Positions 34,714-43,818 of a DNA stretch of 53,348 bases are shown piece after piece. The translations under genes were made by a program, and so were the position numbers. Within the stretch, counting starts at the first letter, position 1. Each line of letters begins with the position of its first letter. The notes beneath the pieces were generated by a model. The model saw nothing but the letters and a program-made list of their open reading frames with translations. It ran no database searches and had not been told where the DNA came from. The stretch is from Pelagibacteraceae bacterium AG-430-I06 (GTDB taxonomy: Bacteria > Pseudomonadota > Alphaproteobacteria > Pelagibacterales > Pelagibacteraceae): assembly GCA_003209895.1 (NCBI GenBank), contig QCOH01000009.1, positions 1 through 53,348 of the forward strand. The letters are read 5' to 3'.

Positions 34714-36474
34714 ATGACGATTTATAACGCACCAGTAGATGAAATGATGTTTTTATTTAACAATCTAAAAGACAATAAAAACTATAATGAAATTGAAAAA
34801 TATAAGGAAATAAACTCTGATTTAGTAAAAGATATATTGGAACAAGCAGCTAAAATTAATCAAGAAATTGTATTACCTCTTGCTAAAATTGGTGATGAAA
34901 AGCCTTGTGTCTATGAAAACGGTATTGTGAGATCACCACCAGGTTATAAAGAGGCCTATAAAAAATTTATTGAAGATGGTTGGACTTCGTTATCTTGTGA
35001 TCCAAAGTATGGTGGCCAAGGAATGCCTAAGACTGTCAGTACTTTTTTTGAGGAAATGCTTTCATCAGCAAGTTTGTCTTTCAAGTTATATAGTGAACTA
35101 AGTATTGGAGCATATAACTGTATACTTCATCATGCGGATCAAAAAATTAGAGATAGGTATTTACCTAAAATGGTTGAGGGTAAGTGGAGTGGCACAATGT
35201 GTTTAACCGAGTCACATTGTGGTACCGACTTAGGTTTGTTGAAAACCAAAGCTGTTAAACAAAAAGATAATTCTTACAAGATTTCTGGTCAAAAAATATT
35301 TATTACGTCAGGCGATCATGACTTAACAGAAAATATTATTCATCTTGTTTTAGCTAGAGTCCCTGGTTCACCTACCGGAACAAAAGGAATAAGTTTGTTT
35401 TTGGTACCAAAGTTTGTGGTCAATGATAACGGTTCAGTAGGACCTCGTAATGGTGTTAACACTGCATCTATTGAAACTAAAATGGGCATTAAAGGTTCTC
35501 CAACTTGTGTTTTAAATTTTGAAGAAGCTAAAGGTTATATGATTGGACCAGAAAACAAGGGACTCAGCTCTATGTTTACAATGATGAACTTAGAGAGAAT
35601 AGTTGTTGGCATACAAGGTCTTGGTATTTCCGAAACCGCATATCAAAATGCTTTAGCGTATGCAAAAGAGAGAAAGCAAGGTAAGGCAAATAATAGCAAA
35701 AATGGTGAAGCAGATTTAATTATTAAACATGCTGATATAAGAAGAAGTTTAATGAATATGAAATCTTTAATTGAAGGTCAAAGATCTTTAGCATTTTGGG
35801 TCTCACAACAAATCGATGTAAGCTTAAATCATTCAGATCAAAAAATAAAAACAAATGCTAATGAAATAGTTGCTTTAATGACTCCTATTATTAAATCTTT
35901 TTTTACCGATATTGGAATGGAAATTACAAATGATGCAATTCAAGTTTTTGGAGGTTATGGTTACACTAAAGATCAGGGTATTGAGCAATTATTTAGAGAT
36001 AACAGAATAACACCTATTTATGAAGGAACAAATTCTGTTCAAGCAATAGATCTTGTTTATAGAAAAATTTTAAATAATAAAATCTTCGATAAATATATTG
36101 ACCAACTTTCAATGGAGGTTAAAGAATTTGCTAAAGATGAAAAACTTTCTTTATTTGCTGATAAATTTTTCAAATATTTAGAATTATTAAATAATTTTAC
36201 TCTATGGCTTAGTGAGAAAAATAAATCATCAAAAGATGATGTCAGTTCAGCCTGTAATGACTATCTAAAAGTTCTCGGATATGTAGCTCTTTCACACTCT
36301 TGGTTAAAGATATTAAAGGTAAGTCATTCAAAACTTAACGAAAATAAAACTTTTTTTGAGGATAAAATTAATACCGCGAAGTATTTTTTCGACAAAATTC
36401 TTCCAAGAGTTCAGAGCCATTATTTATCAGCTATAACAGGCAGTGATACTATGATGAAATCTAATTTTAATTAA
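34714..36474 (+). CDS. Long acyl-CoA dehydrogenase (DmdC/FadE-like)
   Basis: 586 residues, the long flavoprotein subclass with an extra C-terminal helical region. Motifs: GQGMPKTVSTFFEEML, MCLTESHCGTDLGLLKT (FAD contact), KISGQKIFITSGDHDLTENI, MGIKGSPTCVLNFEEA, VFGGYGYTKDQGIEQLFRD and the catalytic Glu in IYEGTNSVQAIDLVYRK. Length and pattern are shared by 3-methylmercaptopropionyl-CoA dehydrogenase DmdC and by general FadE paralogs; sequence alone does not separate them. Follows the upstream gene with no gap. Confidence 0.92.
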   Translation: MTIYNAPVDEMMFLFNNLKDNKNYNEIEKYKEINSDLVKDILEQAAKINQEIVLPLAKIGDEKPCVYENGIVRSPPGYKEAYKKFIEDGWTSLSCDPKYGGQGMPKTVSTFFEEMLSSASLSFKLYSELSIGAYNCILHHADQKIRDRYLPKMVEGKWSGTMCLTESHCGTDLGLLKTKAVKQKDNSYKISGQKIFITSGDHDLTENIIHLVLARVPGSPTGTKGISLFLVPKFVVNDNGSVGPRNGVNTASIETKMGIKGSPTCVLNFEEAKGYMIGPENKGLSSMFTMMNLERIVVGIQGLGISETAYQNALAYAKERKQGKANNSKNGEADLIIKHADIRRSLMNMKSLIEGQRSLAFWVSQQIDVSLNHSDQKIKTNANEIVALMTPIIKSFFTDIGMEITNDAIQVFGGYGYTKDQGIEQLFRDNRITPIYEGTNSVQAIDLVYRKILNNKIFDKYIDQLSMEVKEFAKDEKLSLFADKFFKYLELLNNFTLWLSEKNKSSKDDVSSACNDYLKVLGYVALSHSWLKILKVSHSKLNENKTFFEDKINTAKYFFDKILPRVQSHYLSAITGSDTMMKSNFN

Positions 36475-36476
36475 TA

Positions 36477-38105
36477 ATGAATCATTACGAACTAAATCTT
36501 AATAAAAATAGAGCAAATTTTGTACCACTTACACCACTTTCATTTTTACAACGGGCAAAAGATATATATCCGACATATGAAGCACTAATCTATGAGGATC
36601 GTAAATATACATGGAGTCAGGTTTACAATAGGTGTCTAAAGTTTGCGAGTGCTTTAGAAAAAATTGGAATTAAAAAAGGGGACACGGTTTCTTTTTTAGC
36701 CTTCAATACACCTGAAATTTTTGAGGCGCATTATTCAGTTCCTATGACTGGTGCTGTTTTAAACACTATTAATATCAGATTAGATGCAAAAACTATTGCT
36801 TATATTTTAAATCATAGCGATGCAAAAGTTTTAGTTGTAGATAGACAGCTACATAAAGAGGTTAAAAAAGCATTAATGACTATTAAAAAAAAAATTACCA
36901 TAATTGATATAGCTGATAAATATGCTGACAAATCAAAAACAGAAAAAATTGGTGACTTAGAGTACGAAACATTTTTAAAAACTGGTGATGATAATTATGA
37001 ATGGAAGATGCCCGAAGATGAATGGCAAGCAATATCACTAAGTTATACTTCTGGTACAACTGGAAATCCAAAAGGAGTTGTTTATCACCACAGAGGATCA
37101 TATTTAATGTCAACTGGTAGTGCAGCTGCTTGGAATATGCCAAATAGATTGAATTTTCTAACTGTTGTTCCTATGTTTCACTGTAATGGTTGGGGTTATC
37201 CCTGGACAGTCCCAATGTTAAATGGTCGTACAATTTGTTTACGTAATATTGATATAAAAAAAATTTTTGAGTTAATAGATAAATATAAAATTACTCATTT
37301 TGGAGGTGCTCCAATAGTATTAAATATGATAACTGGCGCTTCTGAAAATGAAAGAAAAAAATTAAAGCATAAAGTCTCTGTTTTAACTGCAGGTGCTCCT
37401 CCACCAAGTATTATTTTTAAAAAAATGGAAGCTCTTGGATTTGATGTAATGCACGTTTATGGGTTAACCGAAACATATGGTCACGTAACACAGTGTGCCT
37501 GGAATGATAACTGGAATAATTATGATGAAGAGAAAAAAAACGAGATTAAAGCTAGACAAGGAGTAAGATATCCAAATACCGAAGGTGTAACAATTATGGA
37601 TCCTGAAACCATGAAAGAAGTTCCTAAAGATGGCAAAACCATTGGTGAAATAATGATAAGGGCAAATGTTGTAATGAAAGGTTATTTTAAAGATAAAGAC
37701 TCAACCGACAAAGCAATGAAAGGTGGCTGGTTCCATTCTGGTGATTTAGCGGTTATGCATGAGGACGGCTATGTTAAAATTCAGGATAGATCAAAAGATA
37801 TAATCATTTCAGGCGGTGAAAATATATCTTCTATAGAGATAGAAAATACATTAGCAAAACATCCTTCAGTATCTATTGCAGCAGTGGTTGCTAAACCAGA
37901 TGATAAATGGGGCGAAGTCCCCTGTGCTTTTATTGAGACCGTTAAAGATAAAAAGGTTACGGAAAAGGAACTAATTTCTTTTTGTAAAGAAACACTAGCA
38001 GGATTTAAAGTTCCAAAAAAAGTTGAATTCTGTGAATTGCCAAAAACATCAACAGGTAAAATTCAAAAATTTGAACTTAGAAAAAAAGCAAAAGATTTAA
38101 ATTAA
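36477..38105 (+). CDS. AMP-forming acyl-CoA ligase (DmdB/fatty-acyl-CoA-synthetase-like)
   Basis: 542 residues of the ANL superfamily. P-loop SYTSGTTGNPKGVVYHHRG, MFHCNGWGYPWTVPML, YGLTETYGHVTQ, GWFHSGDLAVMHEDGYVKI, DRSKDIIISGGENISSIEIE and the catalytic Lys in KTSTGKIQKFELR. The pattern is that of medium-chain acyl-CoA ligases including DmdB, which activates methylmercaptopropionate. In front of an acyl-CoA dehydrogenase and DmdA-like gene, DmdB is a reasonable reading but a general fatty acid is possible. Confidence 0.93.
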   Translation: MNHYELNLNKNRANFVPLTPLSFLQRAKDIYPTYEALIYEDRKYTWSQVYNRCLKFASALEKIGIKKGDTVSFLAFNTPEIFEAHYSVPMTGAVLNTINIRLDAKTIAYILNHSDAKVLVVDRQLHKEVKKALMTIKKKITIIDIADKYADKSKTEKIGDLEYETFLKTGDDNYEWKMPEDEWQAISLSYTSGTTGNPKGVVYHHRGSYLMSTGSAAAWNMPNRLNFLTVVPMFHCNGWGYPWTVPMLNGRTICLRNIDIKKIFELIDKYKITHFGGAPIVLNMITGASENERKKLKHKVSVLTAGAPPPSIIFKKMEALGFDVMHVYGLTETYGHVTQCAWNDNWNNYDEEKKNEIKARQGVRYPNTEGVTIMDPETMKEVPKDGKTIGEIMIRANVVMKGYFKDKDSTDKAMKGGWFHSGDLAVMHEDGYVKIQDRSKDIIISGGENISSIEIENTLAKHPSVSIAAVVAKPDDKWGEVPCAFIETVKDKKVTEKELISFCKETLAGFKVPKKVEFCELPKTSTGKIQKFELRKKAKDLN

Positions 38106-38112
38106 TTCTGAA

Positions 38113-38562
38113 ATGTCAAAAATATCAATTGATCTCATTTGGAAACTTGAAAATGGAAGCATGGCTCCCGGAAAATATTCAAATCAACACGAAATAACAT
38201 TTACACCTAGTACCAAAATCATTGCAGATTCTGCCCCAGATTGGAGAGGAAATGAATTAAATACGAATCCTGAACAAACACTTGCGGCATCTCTCAGTAG
38301 TTGTCATATGATGACTTTCTTGGCCCTAGCAGCTAAAATGAATTGGCCTGTTAAGTCATACAAAGATACTGCAATAGCAACACTGGGAAAAAACCTTAAA
38401 GGACTAATGTCGGTCACCGAAATTGAGCTTAATCCCAAAGTAGAGTTTTCTAATAATTTTTCTGTAGATATTTCGAAAATGAAAGAAGTACAAGATAGAG
38501 CTCATCGATATTGTTTTATATCTAATTCACTTTCTAAAGATGTTAAGGTTAAAATTAATTAA
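38113..38562 (+). CDS. OsmC-family protein
   Basis: 149 residues. The OsmC fold is recognised from LNTNPEQTLAASLSSCHMMTFLALAAK with the first redox cysteine, and RAHRYCFISNSLSKDVKVKIN with the second. The two cysteines reduce organic or lipid hydroperoxides in this family. Being embedded in an acyl-CoA degradation operon, it may protect against peroxides of lipid or sulfur substrates. Follows the ligase gene by 7 bases. Confidence 0.9.
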   Translation: MSKISIDLIWKLENGSMAPGKYSNQHEITFTPSTKIIADSAPDWRGNELNTNPEQTLAASLSSCHMMTFLALAAKMNWPVKSYKDTAIATLGKNLKGLMSVTEIELNPKVEFSNNFSVDISKMKEVQDRAHRYCFISNSLSKDVKVKIN

Positions 38563-39348
38563 ATGAGAAATAATTCTTACACAATTTTACAAGGATCAAA
38601 TAGCGGTATAACTAGACTTAAATTAAATGATCCAGGCACATATAATTCCTTATCAACCGATATGCTTAAATCATTAATCAGCAGATTTAAAGAATTTGAT
38701 AAAGACCAAAAAACTAGAGTTATTATTATTGAGGGATTAGGAAAAGGTTTTAGCGCCGGTCATAATTTGAAAGAGGTACAATCTTTAAAAGGAAAAACAA
38801 ATTATAAAAAATTATTTGAATTATGCTCAGAATTGATGATGTTTATAATTAACTGCGATAAACCAGTTATTGCAAAAGTACATGGCGCAGCATTTGCAGC
38901 AGGGTGTCAATTAGTTGCTACCTGCGATTTAGCATTGAGTACTGACGATGCAATTTTTTCAACCCCCGGAGTTAACATAGGTCTTTTTTGTAGTACTCCA
39001 ATGGTTGCTTTAAGTAGAAACGTTAAACGAAAAAAAGCAATGAAAATGCTTTTAACAGGCGAACCAATTAGCGCCAAACATGCAAAAAATATTGGTTTAA
39101 TAAATGATCATTTTAGTGAAAATAATTTAGAAGAGGAGGTTTTAAAGTTAGCAGAAAATATTTCTTCAAAGTCTAGGAAGGTTGTTAAAATCGGAAAAAA
39201 AGCTTTCTATAAGCAATTAGAAATGCCTTTAGACAAAGCCTATAAATACACAAGTCAAATTATGAGTGAAAACATGATGGCTTTAGATGCAAAAGAAGGA
39301 ATAGATGCTTTTATAAATAAAAGAAATCCTAAATGGCAAGATAAATGA
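38563..39348 (+). CDS. Crotonase-superfamily protein without the two catalytic glutamates (ECHDC3-like)
   Basis: 261 residues with the crotonase fold: FSAGHNLKEVQ oxyanion-hole region, AKVHGAAFAAGCQLVATCDLALS and FSTPGVNIGLFCSTPMVAL. Canonical hydratases have Glu in GGGxELA and in PExxLG; here these positions read Gln (GCQLV) and Gly (TPGVNIG), as in ECHDC3-type proteins. A normal hydratase role is therefore doubtful; the FadN-like protein upstream retains both. Overlaps the next gene by 4 bases. Confidence 0.88.
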   Translation: MRNNSYTILQGSNSGITRLKLNDPGTYNSLSTDMLKSLISRFKEFDKDQKTRVIIIEGLGKGFSAGHNLKEVQSLKGKTNYKKLFELCSELMMFIINCDKPVIAKVHGAAFAAGCQLVATCDLALSTDDAIFSTPGVNIGLFCSTPMVALSRNVKRKKAMKMLLTGEPISAKHAKNIGLINDHFSENNLEEEVLKLAENISSKSRKVVKIGKKAFYKQLEMPLDKAYKYTSQIMSENMMALDAKEGIDAFINKRNPKWQDK

Positions 39349-40118
39349 TTTTCGAAGTAGAAAATAAAAAAGTCTTTTCTTCAGATGTCGGTAAAACTTT
39401 TGATAAAAATAAACATACCATTATTCTTCTACATGGAAGTGGCCAATCGCATGTTGTTTGGTCTTTGACAGATCAGTACCTTGCCGACAAAGGTTATAAT
39501 GTTTTTGCACTAGACTTACCAGGTCATGGTAATTCCGAGGGTTCCTCCCTCAAGTCTATTGAGGATATGGCCGATTGGTTAAATAAATTAGTTAGAGTTA
39601 TAGGCATAAAGGATTTAACTTTATTAGGACATTCTCAAGGATGTTTAATAGTTTTAGAATATCTAAATAAATTTCCAGCAAATATTAAAAATTTAATTTT
39701 TGTTGCCGGTTCTTATCAAATACCTGTAAATCAAAGTTTAATAGAACTTGCTAGTTCAGGGGATCTAGAGTCATTAAATTTAATGATGAAATGGGGTTAT
39801 GGCTATTCAAAGCAATTTATTGGCGGAAACCCTCTTCAAAAGATATTAAATTCTACAAGAGAAGTTCGGGAAGTTTTAGCTGTGGACTTAATAGCTTGTA
39901 ATAATTATAAGAACGGCATTAATTGTGTTAAGAAAATTAGATGTCCCACTTTTTTTATATTTGGTGAATTAGATAAAATGATTAAATTAGATAAAGGCAA
40001 AGAATTTTCAGGTCTAATAGATGGGTCAAAAACACATATCATCAAAGATTGTGGTCACATGATAATATTGGAAAATGCATTTGAAATGAGAGAACAAATA
40101 GCTAAATTTTTAAAATAA
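39345..40118 (+). CDS. Alpha/beta hydrolase
   Basis: 257 residues. [14 protein letters not shown] gives the oxyanion loop, [15 protein letters not shown] the nucleophile elbow with Ser, [10 protein letters not shown] the acid and [13 protein letters not shown] the His. No lid specific to a known subfamily can be read, so the substrate (ester, thioester or C-C bond) is open. A thioesterase acting on an acyl-CoA from the same operon would fit. Overlaps both neighbours by 1-4 bases. Confidence 0.88.
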   Translation: MIFEVENKKVFSSDVGKTFDKNKHTIILLHGSGQSHVVWSLTDQYLADKGYNVFALDLPGHGNSEGSSLKSIEDMADWLNKLVRVIGIKDLTLLGHSQGCLIVLEYLNKFPANIKNLIFVAGSYQIPVNQSLIELASSGDLESLNLMMKWGYGYSKQFIGGNPLQKILNSTREVREVLAVDLIACNNYKNGINCVKKIRCPTFFIFGELDKMIKLDKGKEFSGLIDGSKTHIIKDCGHMIILENAFEMREQIAKFLK

Positions 40119-41227
40119 TGAAAAAATTTTCAATAGCAAAAACAAGGCGTCTGAGAAGTACACCATTTACCTCAAGATTAGAAAAATATGGGGTAGGGGG
40201 ATATACGGTTTATAACCATATGTTACTACCTACATTTTTTAAATCTGTTGAAGAAGAATACGAACATTTAAAAAATTATGTACAATTATGGGATGTTAGT
40301 GTCCAAAGACAAATAGAAGTTAATGGAAAAGACTCATATAAATTAATACAACTAATGTCATGCAGAGATCTTTCTAAAGCAAAAATAAATAAATGTTATT
40401 ACGTTCCTCTTGTAGATAAAGACGGAAATATAGTAAATGATCCTTTAATTTTAAAAGTCCAGGAAAACAAATGGAGAATTTGTATAGCTGATTCTGACGT
40501 ATTATTTTTTGCCAAAGGTATAGCAGGATCGTTTAATTTCGATGTAAATATATTTGAAACAAATATTGCCACATTAGCAATTCAGGGGCCAAAATCTGAA
40601 AATGTAATGAAAAAACTATTTGGAAAAAATATTAAAAATTTAAAATTTTTTAATTTTGATTATTTTGATTTTAATGGTTCAAAATATATGATTTCAAAAT
40701 CAGGGTTTTCAAAGCAAGGTGGTTATGAAATCTATATAGAAAATTTAAAAGAAGGATTAGTATTGTACGACAATCTTATACTTGAAGGAAAAGAGTTTAA
40801 TATTAAACCAGGTTGTCCAAATGCAATCGAGAGAATTGAAGGAGCATTGCTTTCTTATGGTAATGATATGGATAATAATGATAATCCATTTGAATGTGGT
40901 TTTGATAAATATATAAGTTTAGATAATGGAATTAATTATTTAGGAAAAAAAGCTCTTTTAAATATTAAGCAAAAAGGGATTAAAAAAAAATTGATGGGAG
41001 TAAAAATTGATATAAAAGAAATTGATTTAATTAAAGAAGAAAATCTTTTAGATCACAAGGAAAATGTAATTGGCTTTTTGAGATCTGCAGCTTTTTCGCC
41101 TAAATTTAACAAAGTTGTTGGAATTGCTATGATGGTTAGTAAATACTCTAATCCATCACAAAAATTTAAAGTTATTATTAATAATAAAATTTCAACAGGA
41201 GAAGTTTGTAATTTACCAATAATTTAA
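40118..41227 (+). CDS. DmdA-like GcvT-family methyltransferase (possible DMSP demethylase)
   Basis: 369 residues, a tetrahydrofolate-binding aminomethyltransferase fold. Features: [67 protein letters not shown] and [16 protein letters not shown], then [18 protein letters not shown] and [15 protein letters not shown]. DmdA and relatives share this N-terminal pattern and this length; glycine-cleavage T proteins do not. With DmdB- and DmdC-like genes upstream it suggests DMSP demethylation to methylmercaptopropionate, but a related methylated substrate cannot be excluded. 1-base overlap with the hydrolase gene. Confidence 0.75.
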   Translation: MKKFSIAKTRRLRSTPFTSRLEKYGVGGYTVYNHMLLPTFFKSVEEEYEHLKNYVQLWDVSVQRQIEVNGKDSYKLIQLMSCRDLSKAKINKCYYVPLVDKDGNIVNDPLILKVQENKWRICIADSDVLFFAKGIAGSFNFDVNIFETNIATLAIQGPKSENVMKKLFGKNIKNLKFFNFDYFDFNGSKYMISKSGFSKQGGYEIYIENLKEGLVLYDNLILEGKEFNIKPGCPNAIERIEGALLSYGNDMDNNDNPFECGFDKYISLDNGINYLGKKALLNIKQKGIKKKLMGVKIDIKEIDLIKEENLLDHKENVIGFLRSAAFSPKFNKVVGIAMMVSKYSNPSQKFKVIINNKISTGEVCNLPII

Positions 41228-41230
41228 TTT

Positions 41231-41515
41231 ATGAGAAAAGCTAAAATTTACATTCCGTCTAAAACAGCGATGCAATCAGGTAAGGGTAAAATTAAAAATT
41301 GGATACTTAAGTTTGATACAAAAGATAATAAAATCAATCCTTTAATGGGGTGGGAGTCAGGAGAGGATACCATGAAAGAAGTAGTTTTAGAATTCTCTTC
41401 TAAGGATAACGCAATACAATATGCAAAAAATAATAATATAGATTTTGAAATTATTGAACCTAAAAAACGTAGTTTCATATTAAAATCTTATGCAGATAAC
41501 TTTTTAAAGGACTAA
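41231..41515 (+). CDS. NDUFS4-like respiratory complex I accessory subunit
   Basis: 94 residues of the ETC complex I subunit family (18-kDa NDUFS4). Family pattern: AKIYIPSKTAMQSGKGKIKNWIL, NPLMGWESGEDTMKEV, LEFSSKDNAIQYAKNNNIDFEI and KSYADNFL. Family length is about 95-105 in alphaproteobacteria. It supports complex I assembly or stability. It lies 3 bases after the DmdA-like gene, an unexpected neighbour, and 1 base before the transporter gene. Confidence 0.92.
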   Translation: MRKAKIYIPSKTAMQSGKGKIKNWILKFDTKDNKINPLMGWESGEDTMKEVVLEFSSKDNAIQYAKNNNIDFEIIEPKKRSFILKSYADNFLKD

Positions 41516-41516
41516 A

Positions 41517-42521
41517 ATGTGGAGAAGTTTTTTTACTGAAAAAAAATGGCTATTGTGGTCATGGGGCGGAGCCTTTTTTATATTTTTATCGTTGTTATCT
41601 CAAACTTGGATAGATGTTCAAATTAATGAGTGGTATAAGGGTTTTTACGACCTTCTTCAAAAAGCTACAGAAAGAGATATATCAGAGTTTTATGATGGTA
41701 TTTTCTTGTTTATGAAATTAGCTATTCCTTATGTAATTATTTATACAGTCACAAATTATTTTACACGATTGTGGGCATTTAGATGGAGAGAAGCAATGAC
41801 TTTTTCATATATGCCATATTGGAGAAAAATAGACGCTAAAGTTGAGGGTGCTTCTCAAAGAATTCAAGAAGATTGTATGAATTTTGCAAAAATTGTCGAA
41901 AGCTTAGGCTTGCAGGTTGTAAGAGCAATAATGCTTTTAATTGCTTTTATACCGATATTATGGGGTCTATCTTCTAATGTTGTAATTCCTTTTTTTAAAG
42001 ATATTAATGGATCTCTCGTTTGGGTTTCCTTGACAGCAAGTTTAGGTGGTTTAATAATAAGTTGGATAGTTGGAATAAAATTACCAGGCTTAGAATATAA
42101 CAATCAAAAAGTAGAAGCAGCTTTTAGAAAAGAATTAGTTTATGGTGAGGATGATAGAAATAATTACGTTAAGCCACCGACTATATTAGAATTATTTACT
42201 GGCATAAAATTTAATTATCATAGGCTCTTTTTGCATTATGGATATTTTGATTTATGGTTAATTATGTACAACCAAACTATGATAATCGTACCATATCTGT
42301 TAATGGGCCCAGGCTTATTTACTGGCGCAATGACGCTGGGAGTCTTGATACAAACATCTAGTGCATTTAGAGAGGTTCAAAGTAGTTTTTCACTTTTTTT
42401 ACAAAATTGGACCAGAATAACAGAATTAAGATCTATTTATAAACGATTGAACGAATTTGAAAAAGCAATCGGTTTCAATAAACCCTTGAGAAAACCAAGA
42501 AAATCTGATGTAAGAGCTTAA
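41517..42521 (+). CDS. SbmA/BacA-like peptide transporter
   Basis: 334 residues with about six hydrophobic segments. SbmA/BacA signature stretches: DVQINEWYKGFYDLLQKAT, RLWAFRWREAMTFSYMPYW, ASQRIQEDCMNFAKIVESLG and WGLSSNVVIPFF, then LPGLEYNNQKVEAAFRKELV. The family takes up antimicrobial peptides and supports very-long-chain lipid or cobalamin functions in relatives. It is somewhat shorter than E. coli SbmA (406) or rhizobial BacA (420). No ATPase domain is attached. Shares its last base with the AEC transporter gene. Confidence 0.88.
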   Translation: MWRSFFTEKKWLLWSWGGAFFIFLSLLSQTWIDVQINEWYKGFYDLLQKATERDISEFYDGIFLFMKLAIPYVIIYTVTNYFTRLWAFRWREAMTFSYMPYWRKIDAKVEGASQRIQEDCMNFAKIVESLGLQVVRAIMLLIAFIPILWGLSSNVVIPFFKDINGSLVWVSLTASLGGLIISWIVGIKLPGLEYNNQKVEAAFRKELVYGEDDRNNYVKPPTILELFTGIKFNYHRLFLHYGYFDLWLIMYNQTMIIVPYLLMGPGLFTGAMTLGVLIQTSSAFREVQSSFSLFLQNWTRITELRSIYKRLNEFEKAIGFNKPLRKPRKSDVRA

Positions 42522-43420
42522 TGGAGCTCTACCTCAAACTCATAGATGTACTTTTTCCAGTATTCTTTATTATTGGTATAGGTTATTACATTGGTAAAAA
42601 GGATCCAAAATTTAATACTAAATTTATAACAAATTTTGCAGGTACTATTGGAACTCCTGCTATGATTTTTTATACCATCACAACTACTGGTGTCACCTTA
42701 GAAATTTTCATAGAATATTTCATTTACGCTGTAATTATTTTAGGAGCGTTTGCTATTGTTGGATTTCTTTTTTTATTGTTTTTAAAGAAAGATCCGATTA
42801 CAGAACTCCCCCCTATGTTCTTACCAAATACTGGAAATATGGGTGTGCCAATTTGTTTGTTTGCTTATGGGACTGCTGGACTTGGCGTAGCTTCAGCAAT
42901 CGCATCTGTTATAATTTTATTTCACTTTACAATTGGAATTTTTTTAGCCAGTAAAAAATTTTCTTTAACTATTTTAATTAAAAATGGTCCGATTTATGGA
43001 ATAATTGTATCGATATTTTTTTTGTATTTTAAATGGGATGTTCCTGGATATCTAGAAAATACGACTTTTTTATTAACTTACACAACAATATTTTTAGTTT
43101 TAATGTCCCTTGGAGTTGCTTTGACAAGACTGAAAGTTGTTTCCTGGACACATGCAGCTATTTTAGGCGCTGTAAGGGTTATACTTGGACCGTTAATTGG
43201 ATTTGCCTTAATAAACTTTCTAAACTTGAGTGGTTTTATGGCCGGTGTTTTACTTATTCAATCTGCTATGCCTAGCGCTGTTCTTACTTATTTAGTCGGA
43301 TCTATGTATTCAAGTAAGAGGGCAGTGGACAATATTGCTAGTGTTATCGTTTCCTCAACCTTAATGTCTTTTATAACAATACCTGTTGTTGTCTATCTTG
43401 CGTTGAAGTTCTTTAACTAA
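42521..43420 (+). CDS. AEC-family membrane transporter
   Basis: 299 residues with about ten transmembrane helices, auxin-efflux-carrier family. Visible: LFPVFFIIGIGYYIGKKDP, LPNTGNMGVPICLFAYGTAGL (conserved NTGNMGLP-type segment), MSLGVALTRLKVVSW and GVLLIQSAMPSAVLTYLVGSMY. Bacterial members export or import organic acids, including malonate-like substrates. Last gene of the operon starting at tRNA-Pro; a weak stem-loop follows 17 bases after the stop. Confidence 0.9.
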   Translation: MELYLKLIDVLFPVFFIIGIGYYIGKKDPKFNTKFITNFAGTIGTPAMIFYTITTTGVTLEIFIEYFIYAVIILGAFAIVGFLFLLFLKKDPITELPPMFLPNTGNMGVPICLFAYGTAGLGVASAIASVIILFHFTIGIFLASKKFSLTILIKNGPIYGIIVSIFFLYFKWDVPGYLENTTFLLTYTTIFLVLMSLGVALTRLKVVSWTHAAILGAVRVILGPLIGFALINFLNLSGFMAGVLLIQSAMPSAVLTYLVGSMYSSKRAVDNIASVIVSSTLMSFITIPVVVYLALKFFN

Positions 43421-43818
43421 TTGTGAATTGTCTTGTCTTAAAGTGATACTTTAAGTTATTAATGTATATAATTGTTTTTATTGAATAAAATTGATATAAT
43501 AATAGGGATTTTAAATTACCTGATTTGTTAGAGTTTTAAACAATTCTTGTTATCCAATATATTAAAACTTCAAAAGAGGGCTTAAAATATGGAAAATGAT
43601 CAAATATGAACAAATAAAACCCTTAATTAAACATTTTATTTAAGAGCATTGCAGTATTAGAATATGCCGATTAATGGGCCATATATGGGTCTATTTTTAA
43701 CGTTTATACATACAGGCTCTAATAGGGCTCATAAAAGCTTGTTTTTTAAACAAATACACTTATAGATTGCAAAAAACGTTGAAAAATAAGGGTTTTTATA
43801 GATAAAAAGTGGGCTATT
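43421..43818. other. 398-base stretch without a convincing gene
   Basis: The longest gap in the window. No reading frame of useful length and no tRNA are seen. It holds a weak stem-loop near 43437-43455 and several copies of a GGGCT/GGGTT-like core followed by A/T (near 43504, 43578, 43677, 43688, 43724, 43790 and 43811), two of them as a close direct repeat (ATGGGCC and ATGGGTC, 11 bases apart). The meaning is unknown. It separates the AEC gene from the cupin-integrase patch. Confidence 0.5.
43437..43455 (+). terminator. Weak stem-loop after the AEC transporter gene
   Basis: A perfect 8-base stem, CTTAAAGT (43437-43444) with ACTTTAAG (43448-43455) and loop GAT, located 17 bases after the operon's last stop. 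The stem is A+T rich and the following T run is interrupted, so a terminator role is only plausible. Confidence 0.35.

Noticed and set aside
38563-39348. DmdD (methylthioacryloyl-CoA hydratase)
   Set aside because: Both catalytic glutamates are replaced, so it cannot be called from the operon context alone.
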